A stretch of DNA of 64,000 nt from Quillaja saponaria (taxonomy: Eukaryota > Streptophyta > Magnoliopsida > Fabales > Quillajaceae). This document shows, piece after piece, positions 23,002-34,298 of the stretch (the first letter of the stretch is position 1; each line of letters begins with the position of its first letter). The notes under the pieces are model-generated. The model was not told the origin of the DNA. It worked only from the letters and a program-made list of their open reading frames with translations, and searched no databases. The position numbers and the translations under genes are program-made. The stretch covers positions 4,226,134 to 4,290,133 of the forward strand of contig CM055618.1 in NCBI GenBank assembly GCA_029379385.1, read 5' to 3'.

Positions 23002-23018
23002 CCCCCCCCCCCCCCCCT
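23002..23018 (-). promoter_or_regulatory. Polypurine tract of minus-strand chromovirus
   Basis: A run of about 17 C on the plus strand. On the minus strand it follows GGGACGAATTTCTTTCAA and precedes AGAA, the usual PPT context of Tekay/Del elements, but far longer than the normal six to seven G. Confidence 0.75.
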
Positions 23019-24127
23019 TGAAAGAAATTCGTCCCAAATTTCGAATTGAGAGTTATTGGAATATATTGTTTACCTGGATTATTCAAATAAATATGGATAA
23101 CATTGTTTCATTTCACTCTTGGACTCCCAAGTGGCTTCTTGCTTTCCGTGATGTTGCCATAAAACTTTTACTGAAGGAATAACCTTCGATCAAACTTTAC
23201 GGACTTGTTTATCAATAATTTTCATTGGTTGTTCCTCATACGTCAGGTCTTTGTCAACTTGCACCTCCTGAATTCGTAAAATATAGGATTAATCTGGCAA
23301 ATACTTATGAAACATCAACACATGAAATACTGGATGCTCCTTATCCAAGTCCGGGGGCAATGCTATATGCCACCGCTCTAATTCTATCCAGGATTTGAAA
23401 AGGCCCAATGAATCTTGGGCTTAGTTTACCTTTCTTACCAAATCTCATAGTGCCCCTAAAAAGAAAAACCTTCAGGAACACGTGATCACCCACTTCGAAT
23501 TCCAACTGTCTTTTGCAGTTATTAGCATATGACTTCTGTCGACTCTGAGCTGTCTGTAATCTATCATGAATCACCTTAACCTTCTTCATAGCATCTTGAA
23601 CTAATTATGGCCCCAACAACTGATTCTCGCCAATCTCAAACCAACCAACTAGAGATCGACACTTCCTACCATACAATGCTTCAAATGGTGCCATCCGAAT
23701 GCTACTATGATAGCTGTTATTATAAGCAAACTCCATTAGCTGAAGATGCTGGTCACAACTACCTTCAAAATCCATCACACAAGCTCGCAACATATATTCC
23801 AAAGTTTGTATCGTTCTCTCCGATTGTCCATTAGTTTGTGGATGAAAAGCAGTACTGAATAATAACTAAGTACCAAGAGCCTTCTGAAAAGATTTCCAAA
23901 ACGCAGCAGTGAATTGAGCACCCCGGTTAGAAATAATAGAGACTGGTACTCCGTGTAATGAAACAATCTCGTTGAAATACAACCTCGCATACTGATGTGC
24001 TGAATAATTAGTCTTCACAAGAAGAAAATGCTTCATCAAACAATCAATGGTCACCCAAATAGAATCAAAATCCCTAAAAGTCTTAGGAAGTCCCGATACA
24101 AAATCCACAGTAATCTTTTCCCATTTC
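23019..24127 (-). pseudogene. Chromovirus integrase and chromodomain (Tekay/Del-like)
   Basis: On the minus strand, right to left. The core 23866-24108 reads MDFVSGLPKTFRD (first catalytic Asp), DCLMKHF, LHGVPVSIISNRGAQFTAAF (second Asp position now Asn) and WKSFQKALGT. The block 23605-23802 gives [28 protein letters not shown] and ALYGRKCRS. The block 23341-23589 gives SRQKSYANNCKR and GDHVFLKV. The chromodomain follows near 23060-23260: IIDKQVRKV, then VKVLWQHHGKQEATWES. Chromodomains steer insertion towards modified histones. Asp-to-Asn at the second catalytic position plus frameshifts show it is inactive. Confidence 0.9.
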
Positions 24128-24130
24128 CAC

Positions 24131-24265
24131 TCGAAGATAATGTTGTGCAGGGCTGAGTTATTCGTTGGCCTTTTGATTGTTTAATTGTTCATTGACTTGT
24201 ATGATTTGTTTGCTATTTTGAGATTGTGAACTAAGTGAACTGTGATTATATGAGTTGAGAGGTCA
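24131..24265 (+). mobile_element. Family-1 LTR fragment, reversed
   Basis: About 130 bp matching the reverse complement of 47400-47525 in solo LTR copy D: GTTGTGCAGGGCTGAGTTA, GTTGGCC, TTTGATTGTTTAATTGTT and GATTTGTTTGCTATTTTGA. It is the only family-1 piece in the opposite orientation and lies between two head-to-head chromovirus fragments. Confidence 0.85.
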
Positions 24266-24269
24266 GTCC

Positions 24270-24855
24270 ACTTCAGTCGGGACTTCTTCTTTAGTTCAGT
24301 GACCTCCATTTCCTCCAACACCTACGAGGCCTCCAGGGGTGCGTGGTGGTCCCTCTAGGGGTTCTTCATCAACAAGGAGAGGTCATGCTCGAGACTATGC
24401 TCAACGACTCAAGACGCCCAACCTTCTAATGCAGTGGTATCAAGTAATTTGTTTGTTTGTTCCATTAGTGATAAAGTGTTATTTGATCCAGGAGCTACTT
24501 ATTCTTTCATCTCGCCATATTTTGCTTCCCTTGTGGGGAAGGTCGTGGAGCCTCTTGAGATCCTCTAGCAGTTATAACTCCGTCGGGAGAAATTTTCTTG
24601 GTAGACCAACATATATCTTCGTGTGAAGTTCTTGTAGGGGATGATAATTATCAGGTAGATTTAATCATACTGGATATGATGTAATTCTATGCATGGATTG
24701 GTTGTCTGATCATCATGCTCTGGTAGAGTGTCGTGATAAGAGTGTTTAGTTTAGTATTCTTGCCAAGCCAACTGTTATTGTTTAAGGGGATCAGAGTGAA
24801 ATTCCCCCCAATTTGATTTTAGCTATTCAGGCAAGACGACTTATTAGGAAGACAA
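24270..24855 (+). pseudogene. Chromovirus protease region (Tekay/Del-like)
   Basis: After a short gag tail (RPPGVRGGPSRGSSSTRRGH) the sequence gives VLFDPGATYSFISPYFA near 24475-24530, the D-x-G-A-T motif with Pro beside the catalytic Asp. HISSCEVLVGD and LIILDMM...WIGCLSDHHALVEC, the conserved DFDVILGMDWL region in degraded form, follow. Three frames are needed. RT follows directly. Confidence 0.85.
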
Positions 24856-24856
24856 T

Positions 24857-25870
24857 TTGATTTTAGCTTTTGTCAAGGATACTCAGTTAGAGTGCCCTCC
24901 TTTATATCGTATCTCAGTAGTGAGGGAGTTTTCTGATGTTTTTTCTGAAGAGCTTCTAAAGCTTCCTCCTAATCGGGAGATTAAGTTCAGCATTGAGTTA
25001 TTACCCAGCACTCAACCAATTTCTATTTCCCCCTATAGAATGGCTCCTAGTGAATTGAGGGAGCTTAAAGTGCAATTACAAGATTTGCTGGATAAGGGAT
25101 TCATTCATCCCGGTTCATCTCCTTAGGGTGCTCGTGTTATTTGTTAAAATGAAAGATGGCTCGTCTAGACTGTGTTTTGATGACTTATTTGATCAATTGC
25201 AGGGGGCTCAGTGCTTTTCTAAAATTGATCTTCGCTCGGGGTATCATCAGCTCCAAATTAAAAAGGAAGATATTTTAAAGACTGCTTTTCATACTCGGTA
25301 TGTATACTATGAATTTCTTGTTATGTATTTTGGGCTTACTAATGCCCTTCCAGTGTTCATGGACTTAATGAATCGAGTATTTAAGCCTTTCTAGGACCAG
25401 TTTGTTATTGTTTTCATTGATGACATTCTGGTCTATTCTAGAAGGAAGGAGGAGCATGAGCAGCATCTTCATACTGTATTGCAAACACTGAGAGAAAATA
25501 AGCTTTATGCTAAATTCTCTAAGCATGAATTTTGGCTGAATCAGGTGATTTTTCTCGGGCATGTGATTTCTAAGGAAGGAATTTGTGTAGAACCTAGCAA
25601 GATAGAAGCAATTCAAAATTGGCCTCAACCAACAAATGTCTTTGAAATTCGAAGTTTTCTGGGCTTAGCTGGGTACTATAGGAGTTTCGTAGAAAATTTC
25701 TCTTGTATTGCTACTCCTTTGACTTGATTGACTCAAAAAGGAGTCAAGTTTTCGTGGTCCCAGGCTTGTGATGAAAGCTTTCAAAAGTTAGAAATTTGTT
25801 TGACTTGAGCTTCTGTTCTTGCACTTCCCTCCACTACGGGTAAGTATACTGTGTTTTGTGATGCTTCTCG
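24857..25870 (+). pseudogene. Chromovirus reverse transcriptase and RNase H start
   Basis: 24857-25126 gives [36 protein letters not shown] and [14 protein letters not shown] deletion joins RLCFDD to [15 protein letters not shown], losing about 15 residues of the fingers. 25201-25394 gives [12 protein letters not shown] and [18 protein letters not shown]. The catalytic FIDDILVYS is at 25413-25439. 25479-25727 gives [20 protein letters not shown] and [12 protein letters not shown]. RNase H begins at CDASRIGLGCVLM near 25857 and is then deleted to the integrase. Confidence 0.93.
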
Positions 25871-25899
25871 TATTGGACTTGGTTGTGTTTTGATGTAGG

Positions 25900-26108
25900 T
25901 TGGAAGAGTAGTAATGATTTTGATTCTTGAAGCAGCTCATTGTTCATCATATGTTATGCATCCTGGTTCTTCTAAAATGTATCAGGATTTAAGAAAATTT
26001 TACTCGTGGAAGGGTGTGAAGAAAGACATTGCTGATTTTGTATCTAGGTGCCTGGTGTGTCAACAGGTGAAAGCTGAACATCAGAGGACAACGGGGATGT
26101 TACAACCA
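25900..26108 (+). pseudogene. Chromovirus integrase zinc-binding fragment
   Basis: Reads AAHCSSYVMHPGSSKMYQDL, FYSWKGVKKDIADFVSRC and LVCQQVKAEHQ, the HHCC zinc-binding N-terminal domain of gypsy integrases. RNase H and its tether are missing upstream, and the core is missing downstream: at about 26108 the sequence switches to LTR DNA. Confidence 0.9.
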
Positions 26109-26879
26109 ACATATGTAGTAATGAGTTTGATATCCTAGTTAGTGGGGGTTTGGCACTTACTTGTTATAACCAAAAGGTTCGACAATTTGTATGAATTAAC
26201 ATATCTGACACCCTAGTTAGTAGAGGTTTGGCGTTAACTCATATACCCTATGGGTATTTCGATTTGATAGTTCTGATATTGTATAATGCTTAGTTATGAT
26301 TTTTCATAAAATGATTATGTAAAATGGTTTGCTCACGTTGCTTTGAGATTTCGATTATACTTCTCTTACTAAATGGTTATTCAAAATTGTTTAAGCACCT
26401 TGCTTATGTTATTAAAAATGTATCTTTATGTAAACTAACTACTGATAAAATATCTTACTTTAAATTGTTCTTGCTTGCTACATTACATATTGTCTACTCA
26501 TGAAGTCTTTATGACACACCCTCATTGGTTGATGTTTTTGTTTTCAAATAGATGATCTTGTTTTCCAAGTTTCAATTTTGGAGAAGGTGTACGTGTGAAG
26601 TTCTTTTTGGTTTTCCCAGTCTTTGTTTCGGCTTATACCTAGTTGTATTTGTATATGTATATTCATAAAATTAGACTCCACTACAATTATTGATGACGAT
26701 TTGTGTACTATGTTATTATTCTATCAGGTTTACAAATTATTGAGCATTCGATCTTTTAACAGACTATTGTAGTTTTATTTTGTTTTCAAGAACTTTTATA
26801 GGCTTTTTTGGGTCATGGTAGGCCTATGTTCACTTTGACCCATTTGCAGGTCTTGGTCCCGATTTGGGTCATGAGAAAG
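26109..26879 (+). mobile_element. Chromovirus LTR, 3' portion
   Basis: Aligns with 46365-46540 at its start (GAGTTTGATA, CTAGTTAGTG, GTTTGGC) and with 30270-30615 at its end (GTTGATGTTTTTGTTT, TTCTTTTTGGT, CCTAGTTGTATTTG, AGACTATTG). It ends GATTTGGGTCATGAGA immediately before a PBS, so it was the 3' end of a 5' LTR. Its 5' half is replaced by the integrase fragment upstream. Confidence 0.8.
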
Positions 26880-26880
26880 T

Positions 26881-26892
26881 TGGTATCAGAGC
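26881..26892 (+). promoter_or_regulatory. Primer binding site (initiator tRNA-Met)
   Basis: TGGTATCAGAGC, complementary to the 3' end of initiator tRNA-Met, a few bases after an LTR end. Confidence 0.93.
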
Positions 26893-27846
26893 ATGGTTCA
26901 AGCAACCATGTAGGGTATTGGTGCTTGAAATTGGTGCATGCTTCCTTAAATTGTGCAATGTGATCGAAAGTTGAGTTTAAAATGTATGATAGGAACTTAA
27001 TTCCTATAAAAAATAAATAAATAATTTGACTATTGAGCATTGAAATTAGTATGTGTGCTTGAGGGAAACTTTTCTTTCATATGCACTTGTTATTGATGAT
27101 TAAGTTTCATTAGTTGGTAATATGTCTAATAGATTTGATTGGAAATTCTGTATGCTAGGTGGAAAGGATTTTACTATCTAGGAAATTGTTGATATTTTGT
27201 AGTATTTATCTAAAGATGAGAATTGTCTTATTCCTGTGAGGAAAAAATATATATATGATTTTAAGGATTAAATTACAAGTGAATTTGAGATATAAGAATT
27301 AAAAGAGTTCATTGATATTTTTGAATTATGGGTATATGTGTATTTGATGTCTCAGGTTGAGAGTGATTGTGTGTGAATTGCTAAATGTGAATAGTGAGTG
27401 AATCTTGTCAAATGGATTGTTAGATAAATTTGAAAGAAATAATTAGTAAGCCATTTTGAATTATTAAGCATATGCCGATGAAGTAGACGTGTAAGTGCCT
27501 CAAATTGGAAGAAAGGGTTAGTGTGCGTGTAGGATTGAGGAAGTGTTGTTCCAAGTAAATTTACATGCTGAATTTGATGTGTTAATATGCTGAAAATTAC
27601 TGGTTATGATTACCTAAGTGATTGGATAGCATGATATGTGAGATTACTTTATGTTAATTGATTATTGACTTGCTATGAGGATGACCAAAAAAAAAAAAAA
27701 AATTTGAAATGAAACATGTTATGAATTAGTGGTATATGAATCACAATTCATTCTATTCTAATATGTTATGTCAGTTTTTAAAATTAAGTTATATTATGAG
27801 AAATTTATATTTGTTAAATGACATAATATGTTAATGTCAACTCCTA

Positions 27847-27957
27847 GAGGCATACCAAGATGAATATAGTGAATACCCTGAGGCTTACCAAGATGGATAA
27901 AGCAAATACTCTAAGGTTTTCCGAGATAGATAAAGTGAATACTCTGAGGCTTACCAA
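27847..27957. repeat. 33-bp minisatellite, about 3.3 copies
   Basis: Degenerate units each running GAGGCTTACCAAGAT...AAATACTCT, starting near 27847, 27880, 27913 and a partial at 27946. Confidence 0.88.
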
Positions 27958-28276
27958 TAGTTTGAAATAAAATTTATGGATTGGATACTAGTTAGTGGGG
28001 GTATAGCGCTGACTCATTGTGACCTACATGTATAATGATATCAATGAGAATTGATGGATTGGATGCCTAATCAACAGCGCTGATGTTGACATTTGGAATG
28101 CATGCCCATTTATTGCATTATGTCTTAGAGTCCTTCTTTAATGCTTTATAATTGTTGTTTACAAATCACATTTCAAGAAATGCTTATGTTATGATTTTAT
28201 TATAAGAGATTCTTCCAATTGAAGTGTTGTACAAATTACTTAATACCTACTTGGGACACCTTGTAGGAAGTATTTG

Positions 28277-28382
28277 TTACTCTAGTGGCTGTTACTTGAG
28301 TGATTGTTACCCAAGTGACTATTGCGCAAGTGATTGTGAGCTTGAATGATTATTGCCTGAGTAACTATGGCTCATGTAGCTG
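28277..28382. repeat. 15-bp minisatellite, about 7 copies
   Basis: Degenerate units of the form TTACTTGAGTGATTG, starting at 28277, 28292, 28307, 28322, 28337 (16 bp), 28353 and 28368. Confidence 0.9.
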
Positions 28383-28728
28383 TGATTCGATATTTTTACT
28401 ATTGTTTCTTTGGAAAGAAAAAAAAAATTTAAAACTTATTATACAACTACATACTTATCATCAAACATACTTATGTTTCCAAAGTGCAATTTATTTAACT
28501 ATATGTGATTATCTAAGTAAAGCATATAGAACCACCATTGATATGATTGGCATGTTATCATTAGTAAAACACTTTTGGGAATGAACTATGTGTTCTAAGA
28601 ATTTGAGAATTGCATTATATTCATTCAAAAGTAAATTTAGGCAGCAAATAAAAGAAAAAAAAATGAAGCAAATTTAAATTACTTGTTTGATTAAGCTTTA
28701 AGCTGAATTTTAAGGACAAAATTTCGAA

Positions 28729-28742
28729 GAGAGAGGAAGAAT
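28729..28742 (+). promoter_or_regulatory. Polypurine tract
   Basis: AAGAGAGAGGAAGAA directly before an LTR starting TGTAATACCC; it would prime plus-strand synthesis. Confidence 0.7.
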
Positions 28743-29556
28743 GTAATACCCTAGAATTTCAAAATATTGTATGAATACAAATTTACATGTCATTGTACTT
28801 GTATACTTGTTGGTGTGCTTGAATTAACTAAATTTTATGAAGCAATGATTCAATTGTCAGTAAATTTAGAGTTGAACTAATAAATTATGTGGTTAAGTGC
28901 ATGGAAATAACTCTAGTAATGTAAAAATGTAATTCTGATTGATCTGTTAGAAAATAGACTTTGTGTAGCTTTAAAATGACGTATGGTTTGTAATATTTGG
29001 ACTAGTAGATTAGTCCATGCAATTCATCAAAGTTAGGTTAAAATCCAGGATATACAAGATTCTAGCATATTGACCTTTCAGTGATCCAATTAGCATAAAT
29101 TGAGTTAAACAAATTAGTAGACATATGGTTTGTAATATTTGGACTAGTAGATTAGTCCATGCAATTCATCAAAGTTAGGTTAAAATCCAGGATATACAGG
29201 ATTCTAGTAATGTAATCCGTTTGTAGGATAAATTAGTAGACACGTGTAGCTTTCTATAAATGTAGCATACATGATAATTGCATATAGTTAATTCTTAGAA
29301 GTTGAGCCAAATTCTGCAAAACTAAGAATTTTGACAGCTCTGACCCTATCTTAGTAAATTGACCATAACTTCCCCTAGGACAGTTGAAATACAATTCCGT
29401 TACTTGGATAAATTAATAGCCATATGTATCTTTCCAAATAGGCATCATATGTATTGTTTGAAGTTGGCTGCAAGTATGAATTTGCATGAAAGAAATTAAT
29501 TTGGAACAAAGCTTAATTGTTTAACCTATACAAGGTTATTAGAGATTGTATCTTTG
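28743..29556 (+). mobile_element. Chromovirus LTR (TGTAATACC type)
   Basis: Starts TGTAATACCCTAG after a PPT, so it is a 3' LTR. It aligns with 22430-23001. An internal 142-bp-offset duplication occurs at 28978-29217. It is interrupted at 29557 by another LTR, so its own 3' end is not visible. Confidence 0.8.
28978..29217. repeat. Direct duplication, about 97 bp at 142-bp offset
   Basis: 28978-29075 and 29120-29217 share TATGGTTTGTAATATTTGGA, GATTAGTCCATGCAATTCAT and TAAAATCCAGGATATACA with only a few mismatches. Confidence 0.92.
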
Positions 29557-30615
29557 TGTGATAATCCATATTTAGAATTGTGACTAGTTAGTGGACTTGA
29601 AATTTCATGTAAATGTTTCTAACTGGATATAATAACTTAGTGAGCTCTGAAAACTATTTTTTTTTTTTTTTTAGAGTTGATAAAATTATTTTAGTATATT
29701 ACACAAGCTTTCATTGTAAGCAATAACTAAATTATTTTAACATGATTTAAATAGTAAAAGGAATTTAAAGTTAACCCTTTACAATTTTGGCAGTTTACAT
29801 TAAATCAGGTAAAACTTTAGGAACCTGTTTTCAAACTTTAGCTTGGGAAATCCTTATGGACCACACATTGAGAGACAAGTGTTCCCATCCACATATTTTT
29901 TCTCCTTTTTCATTTTTCAGTTTTCTTTTTCCCTTTTCCTTCCTCCTTCCTCCTCTCTTTGAAGAAGCCATGGGAGCTTCAAGAGATCTCTTTTCCTATT
30001 GAAAGTATCTCTCTTTTCCCCTCCAATGCCCTTCTAAAATCCCTTAAAGTCTACCCTCTCAAGCCCTCCAAAACAGCTCTGTTTTGCCTCCGATTTTGTC
30101 TCCATTTTAGCCTATATTTTTGTTGTTATTTGAGTCCGTTTTAAGACTATTTTGAGTGGCTATTTCATTTCCATTTTCAGGCCTATTACTAGCTCTATAG
30201 AGCAACCCAAAACAGCTTCTAAAAGCCACCCAAGACAGCACCACAAAAACCACCCAAAACAGCCCCTATTAGTTGATGTTTTTGTTTACCGATAGCTGAT
30301 CTTATTTTCCAAGTTTCCATTTGAGAGAAGGTGTATATGTGAAGTTCTTTTTGGTATTCCAAACCTTTGTTTCGACTTAGACCTAGTTGTATTTGTAAAT
30401 ATATATTCATAAATACTCCACTACAACCTTATTCTCGGATTTGTTCTATTTGTTATGTGTTTTCAGTTATGGATGACCTTTTGTGTATTATGTTATTATA
30501 CTATTAGGTTTACAAACTTTTGAGCTCCTGATTTTTAGATAGACTATTGCAGTTTAGTTTCATTTTCAAGAACCTAATCCATTTATCAGTCATAGTCTCG
30601 ATTTGTGTCGTGACA
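29557..30615 (+). mobile_element. Chromovirus LTR (TGTGATGAC type), internally deleted
   Basis: Starts TGTGATAATCC and ends TGTGTCGTGACA. The left part aligns with 36569-37288 and 51243-51860 (AACTTAGTGAGCTCTGAAAA, ACACAAGCTTTCATT, GTAAAACTTTAGGAACC). The right part aligns with 26520-26879. The join near 30267 removes the LTR middle. A poly-T run lies at 29660. Flanking pentamers CTTTG and TTATC do not match, so a clean solo-LTR event is not proven. Confidence 0.78.
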
Positions 30616-31125
30616 TTATCCCACTCCAAACTTAAGTTTTTGCTAGTCCTCAAGCAAAAGAAAAGTTAAAAATACATGCAATCGAGATAAGTTTGTGTCT
30701 AAGTAAAATCCAATTTTGTAAGCAAACCCTATTAGTTTATTTTTTAACTCTCTCTCCACTAACGAAGACTCCACTAAGTTAAGGGTCAATAGGTTTTTAA
30801 AAACCTTGTAATGTAGGCTAGGGTAATGGTATGATAAATGATTTTAATGAATCTCAAGTTACCCTAAGCACATAGATCAATCTAGAACCTTGAAGAGCTT
30901 CTTTCACAACTCACTGACTCCCTCATATTCAATGGTTAAGCAAAAACTGAAATTAAAAACAATGGTTAGGCAAAAAAAAATTTGTGGTGTCATGGAAAAG
31001 TCAATATTAGCTCAAATGGGTAACTAAGGATATACAATAATTAAAGATTAGCTTGAAAGGCATAAACGGTCCAATGATAGCCTAAAGCATGTCCTTAACA
31101 ATAATCAAACATATTATAAGGTTCC
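30616..31125 (-). mobile_element. Athila/Tat-like element, 3' internal end
   Basis: Minus-strand match to 56602-57300 on the same strand and to the reverse of 32870-33240. On the minus strand it ends GAGGACTAGCAAAAACTTAAG then TTTGGAGTGGGATAA, the PPT/LTR junction region of this family. The LTR that should follow is missing, replaced by the chromovirus LTR ending at 30615. Confidence 0.7.
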
Positions 31126-31860
31126 TAAGGAGAGAGCTCTATGCTGTGGCATCATAGCATTTGAGAGAAAATTCCTAAGGAGCTAATGAAGACCCGGAGC
31201 CATGACAACTTTTAGTCTTCTACTCCATTCTTGTTATTTTCTTATTTACTTGTAATGGCTATTTCTTTTATGTTATTGCTTTTCATAGTTAGTATGGAGT
31301 AGTCATAGTCTAGGGTTGCAATTGAACTCACATGTAGCCTATGTAGGCTTTGATTTGGTTTAATACATGTTTTAGCTTCAAATTTTTATGTTGTCTTGTT
31401 CTCAATGCTTCTAATTGATTGATCACCAGTTAGATTGATAAAGAACCTTGGGATTCACTTGGAAGAGTCAATTTTAGGGTTAGCCTTTGGTAGCATAACT
31501 GGTGATTGGATTTTTCATCTCAATTGAATAGTCTAATTTATTAAAGAAATAAGAATATACTTTTTAGCCACAAGTAACCAAAATAAATTGATTTTTAATG
31601 AATTTGTCTTAGTATAATTCTCTTAGGCATATAGTGAATTAGACTAAGGGAAATAAACAATTGATAAACATAGGAATATGCTAGTAATTGCTTAAGAGAT
31701 CTAGGTTAATATTTAGACTATTACATGAATTGAGTTAAGGTAAGGTAATCTTAGGTGAAATGCGAGGGAAATTGTGAACCTAGGTATTAGTTAATTCTAC
31801 ATAATTTGCTTTCCAAACTCTAAATTTGCATTAGCTTGAAAGGTAATATAATTCCTTGTT
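31126..31860 (+). mobile_element. Athila/Tat-like LTR, 3' part
   Basis: Direct repeat of 33860-34298: GAAGACCCGGAGCCATGA, CTTTTAGTCTTCTACTCC, GGCTATTTCTTTTATGTTAT, CTCACATGTAGCCTATGTAG and CTTGGAAGAGTCAAT, each with a close partner about 2.8 kb downstream. The LTR start is missing. Confidence 0.75.
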
Positions 31861-33242
31861 GTACCCCAGCACTTTTCCTCCTTGCCATGAGCTGCCAATT
31901 CCCTTCCCTCATCCTGAGGTCGACGATGATATTGACTTTGATGAATGAGAGAGTATTCTTTGTGTTTGTCTTTTTATTTTTATTTTCCTTCTTTGTTAAA
32001 CATTGAGACGCTGTGTAGTTAGTTTGGGGGAGGGGGTAACTTTTAGTTATACATGTTCTATGTGTAAATTGTTTGCCCCCATTTAGTGTAATTTGTTTAG
32101 ACTATGACTTTTATGTGCCCCCATTTAGGCATTGAGCTTTGATTTTTGATAAAGATGTACAATTTTTTTTTCAAATTTATTGTAATTAGGGAACTTCTCA
32201 TACACATGACACATTGCTGTTTTTACCAAGGGTTGATGCTCTTTAGACGATAATTTTTGTTGAAATAACCCTTAGATTATTTTTGAACCCTAGAATTAGT
32301 TTGAATTCCTCTTGAGGCGAAATCCTAAGCATACTTAGTTGAGAACATAATTTCGGCCTCCCTTGGACCGGTTGAGCCTTTCTTATCCACCGTTGTTTCT
32401 ATATCCTTAGAAAACCACTTTTGAGATGAAAGCCTGTTCTTTAAACCACACTTGCATTTTAGCCAAATTCTTAATTGAATGACCCCATTTACACCGTTTT
32501 ACTTTGAGCACATTGAATATGCATTGTAATTGAGCCAAAAAGAGATGATCTTGAAGTCAGTTGAGGGTAAGTGAGGAAAGGAAAAAAATAGAAATTATTT
32601 TCTACCCTACATCATAAAATTAAAAAATTAAAAAAATTAAGTTTTAGGGAATTATTTGCAAACCAAAGGGTTTGGCATAAAAAAAATATATATATTGGTG
32701 AAAAAAGATATAAAAATAACAATAGTGGGAAGCATTCAGTCCCACACATGAAAGAAAAATCGAGTGGCAAGAAAATTATAATAAGCTTGAGTTGAGTGGG
32801 AAGTGACACAAAAAAGGTGACAAAGGGAGGGTTCAGGTCTTGCAAAATTTTTTGTGCTTAGGGTAATTGAGTTTAAAATAATTCATTTCGTCTAACTTTT
32901 ACCCTAGTCATACATACAAGTTGTATTAAAGACCAATTGATTTTTGACTAAGTGTTAGCCTACATTAGTGGAGAGAAGAAGGAAAGATGAAGTTCTATGT
33001 GTTACATTTGGTCCATAAGTTATTCTTGTAAAAATGTCTTTGGAGTGAAGGTGCCTTGGACCTACACACATGAAGTTTACCTGAACATGATAAATTTGAA
33101 AGTATACTTGTGCTTTGTCTTGAGTTATGTCTTTGTCATAAACTTTGAGGATTTTAAGGTTTGTCATTGATAAGTTTAATTGTTATTTTTATTTGTTTTC
33201 TTTCTTATGCTTGGGACTAGCAAAATGCTAAGATTGGGAGTG
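31861..33242 (+). other. Athila/Tat-like 3' untranslated internal region
   Basis: Contains the acidic tail of a pol frame near 31915-31950 (DDDIDFDE-like) and the GTTAGTTTGGGGGAGGGGG tract near 32017-32035, characteristic of Athila/Tat 3' regions. It ends at GGGACTAGCAAAATGCTAAG then ATTGGGAGTG, a decayed PPT before the LTR. The remainder is non-coding; frames such as 32612-32845 are shadows. Confidence 0.65.
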
Positions 33243-34298
33243 TGATAACTCTTTACAATAGAGTTATTTCACTACACTTTTGATTCCTATTTTGTTCTAG
33301 ATCCTAGAGTTTATAGTTAGAATTCTATTAAATGGCTTTTATTGCTTTTGTTATTTAATTTGTTTTTAAGTGTCTTTGTAGTGTCGAAGATGAAGAGGAA
33401 AAGCATTGAAGACTCGTGCAGTGGCTAAGGTATATTGGCGCTATGGCATCTAAAAGATGGATTCCAAGGAATCAGGTAGAGAACTTTGCACCATGGCATC
33501 ACAACATCTGAGTCGTAGTGCATCACACCTAAATTCACTTGAACAAGGCAGAGAGCAAAACGTAGCACCATAAGAATGGACGCCGCAGTGTACCAAATAG
33601 AAAAAAGAAGAGAACAAATTAGAGAGCATTAGGCTGAAGCGCATCTATGGACAAAGCCGCAGTGCCACCACCCAAAACGACTTTGTAAACAACCAGTGAA
33701 GGAGGCGGCACAGACTGGACATGAGAATGCCATGGCATGAGCTAATAGAGTCCTAAACAGACTACACAAAGGCAGTGGCACCGCAATGCCAATGAAGTAA
33801 GTGCTGCAGCACCGTCATGCATTTCTGAGAACTCTTACTTCTGTTAAACTAGGAGAAAGAGGCCTGTAAAAGGAGGCTGAAGTCAAAAAATATACCAAAA
33901 AAAGAATTCTTAAGGAACTAGTGAAGATTTGGGCTATGATAACTTCTAGTCTTCTACTCCCTTTTAATGTTTCTTATTTATTTGTTTTGGCTATTTCTTT
34001 TATGTTATAGTTTTCTGTAGCTAGTATAGAGTAGTCGTATTCTAGGATTACAATTGAACTCACATGTAACTTATGTAGGCTTTGATTTGATTTAGTGCAA
34101 GTTTTAGCTTCAAATATTTATGTTGTCTTGTTCTTAATGATTATCATTGATCGATCACTAGTCAAATTGAATAAGACTGTTGGGATTGACTTGGAAGAGT
34201 CAATGTCAAGATTAGCTTTCAGTAACATAACTTGTGATTGGGTTGTTCATCTCAATTGAATATTCTAATTTCTTAAAAAGATAGGAATATACTCTTTA
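33243..34298 (+). mobile_element. Athila/Tat-like LTR, truncated by CACTA end
   Basis: Starts TGATAACTC after a decayed PPT. It pairs with 31126-31860 over its last 440 bp. Homology is cut at 34298, exactly where a CACTA terminus begins. Confidence 0.75.

Larger units (their letters stand above)
26893..28728 (+). other. Non-coding leader/internal remnant of a gypsy element
   Basis: Between a PBS (26881) and a PPT (28729) this should be gag-pol, but no domain is recognisable. Instead there are short decayed stretches, two minisatellites (27847-27957, 28277-28382) and a phrase near 27985 (CTAGTTAGTGGGGGTATAGC) also seen in chromovirus LTRs (26145, 46395). The coding part is deleted or too degraded to read. 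Confidence 0.5.

Noticed and set aside
27847..28382. CRISPR-like repeat array
   Set aside because: Units are adjacent without spacers, degenerate, and in plant DNA; they are minisatellites.
29552..30620. Clean solo LTR with TSD at 29557-30615
   Set aside because: The flanks CTTTG and TTATC do not match, and the right flank is a truncated Athila-like element, so a simple solo-LTR origin is unproven.
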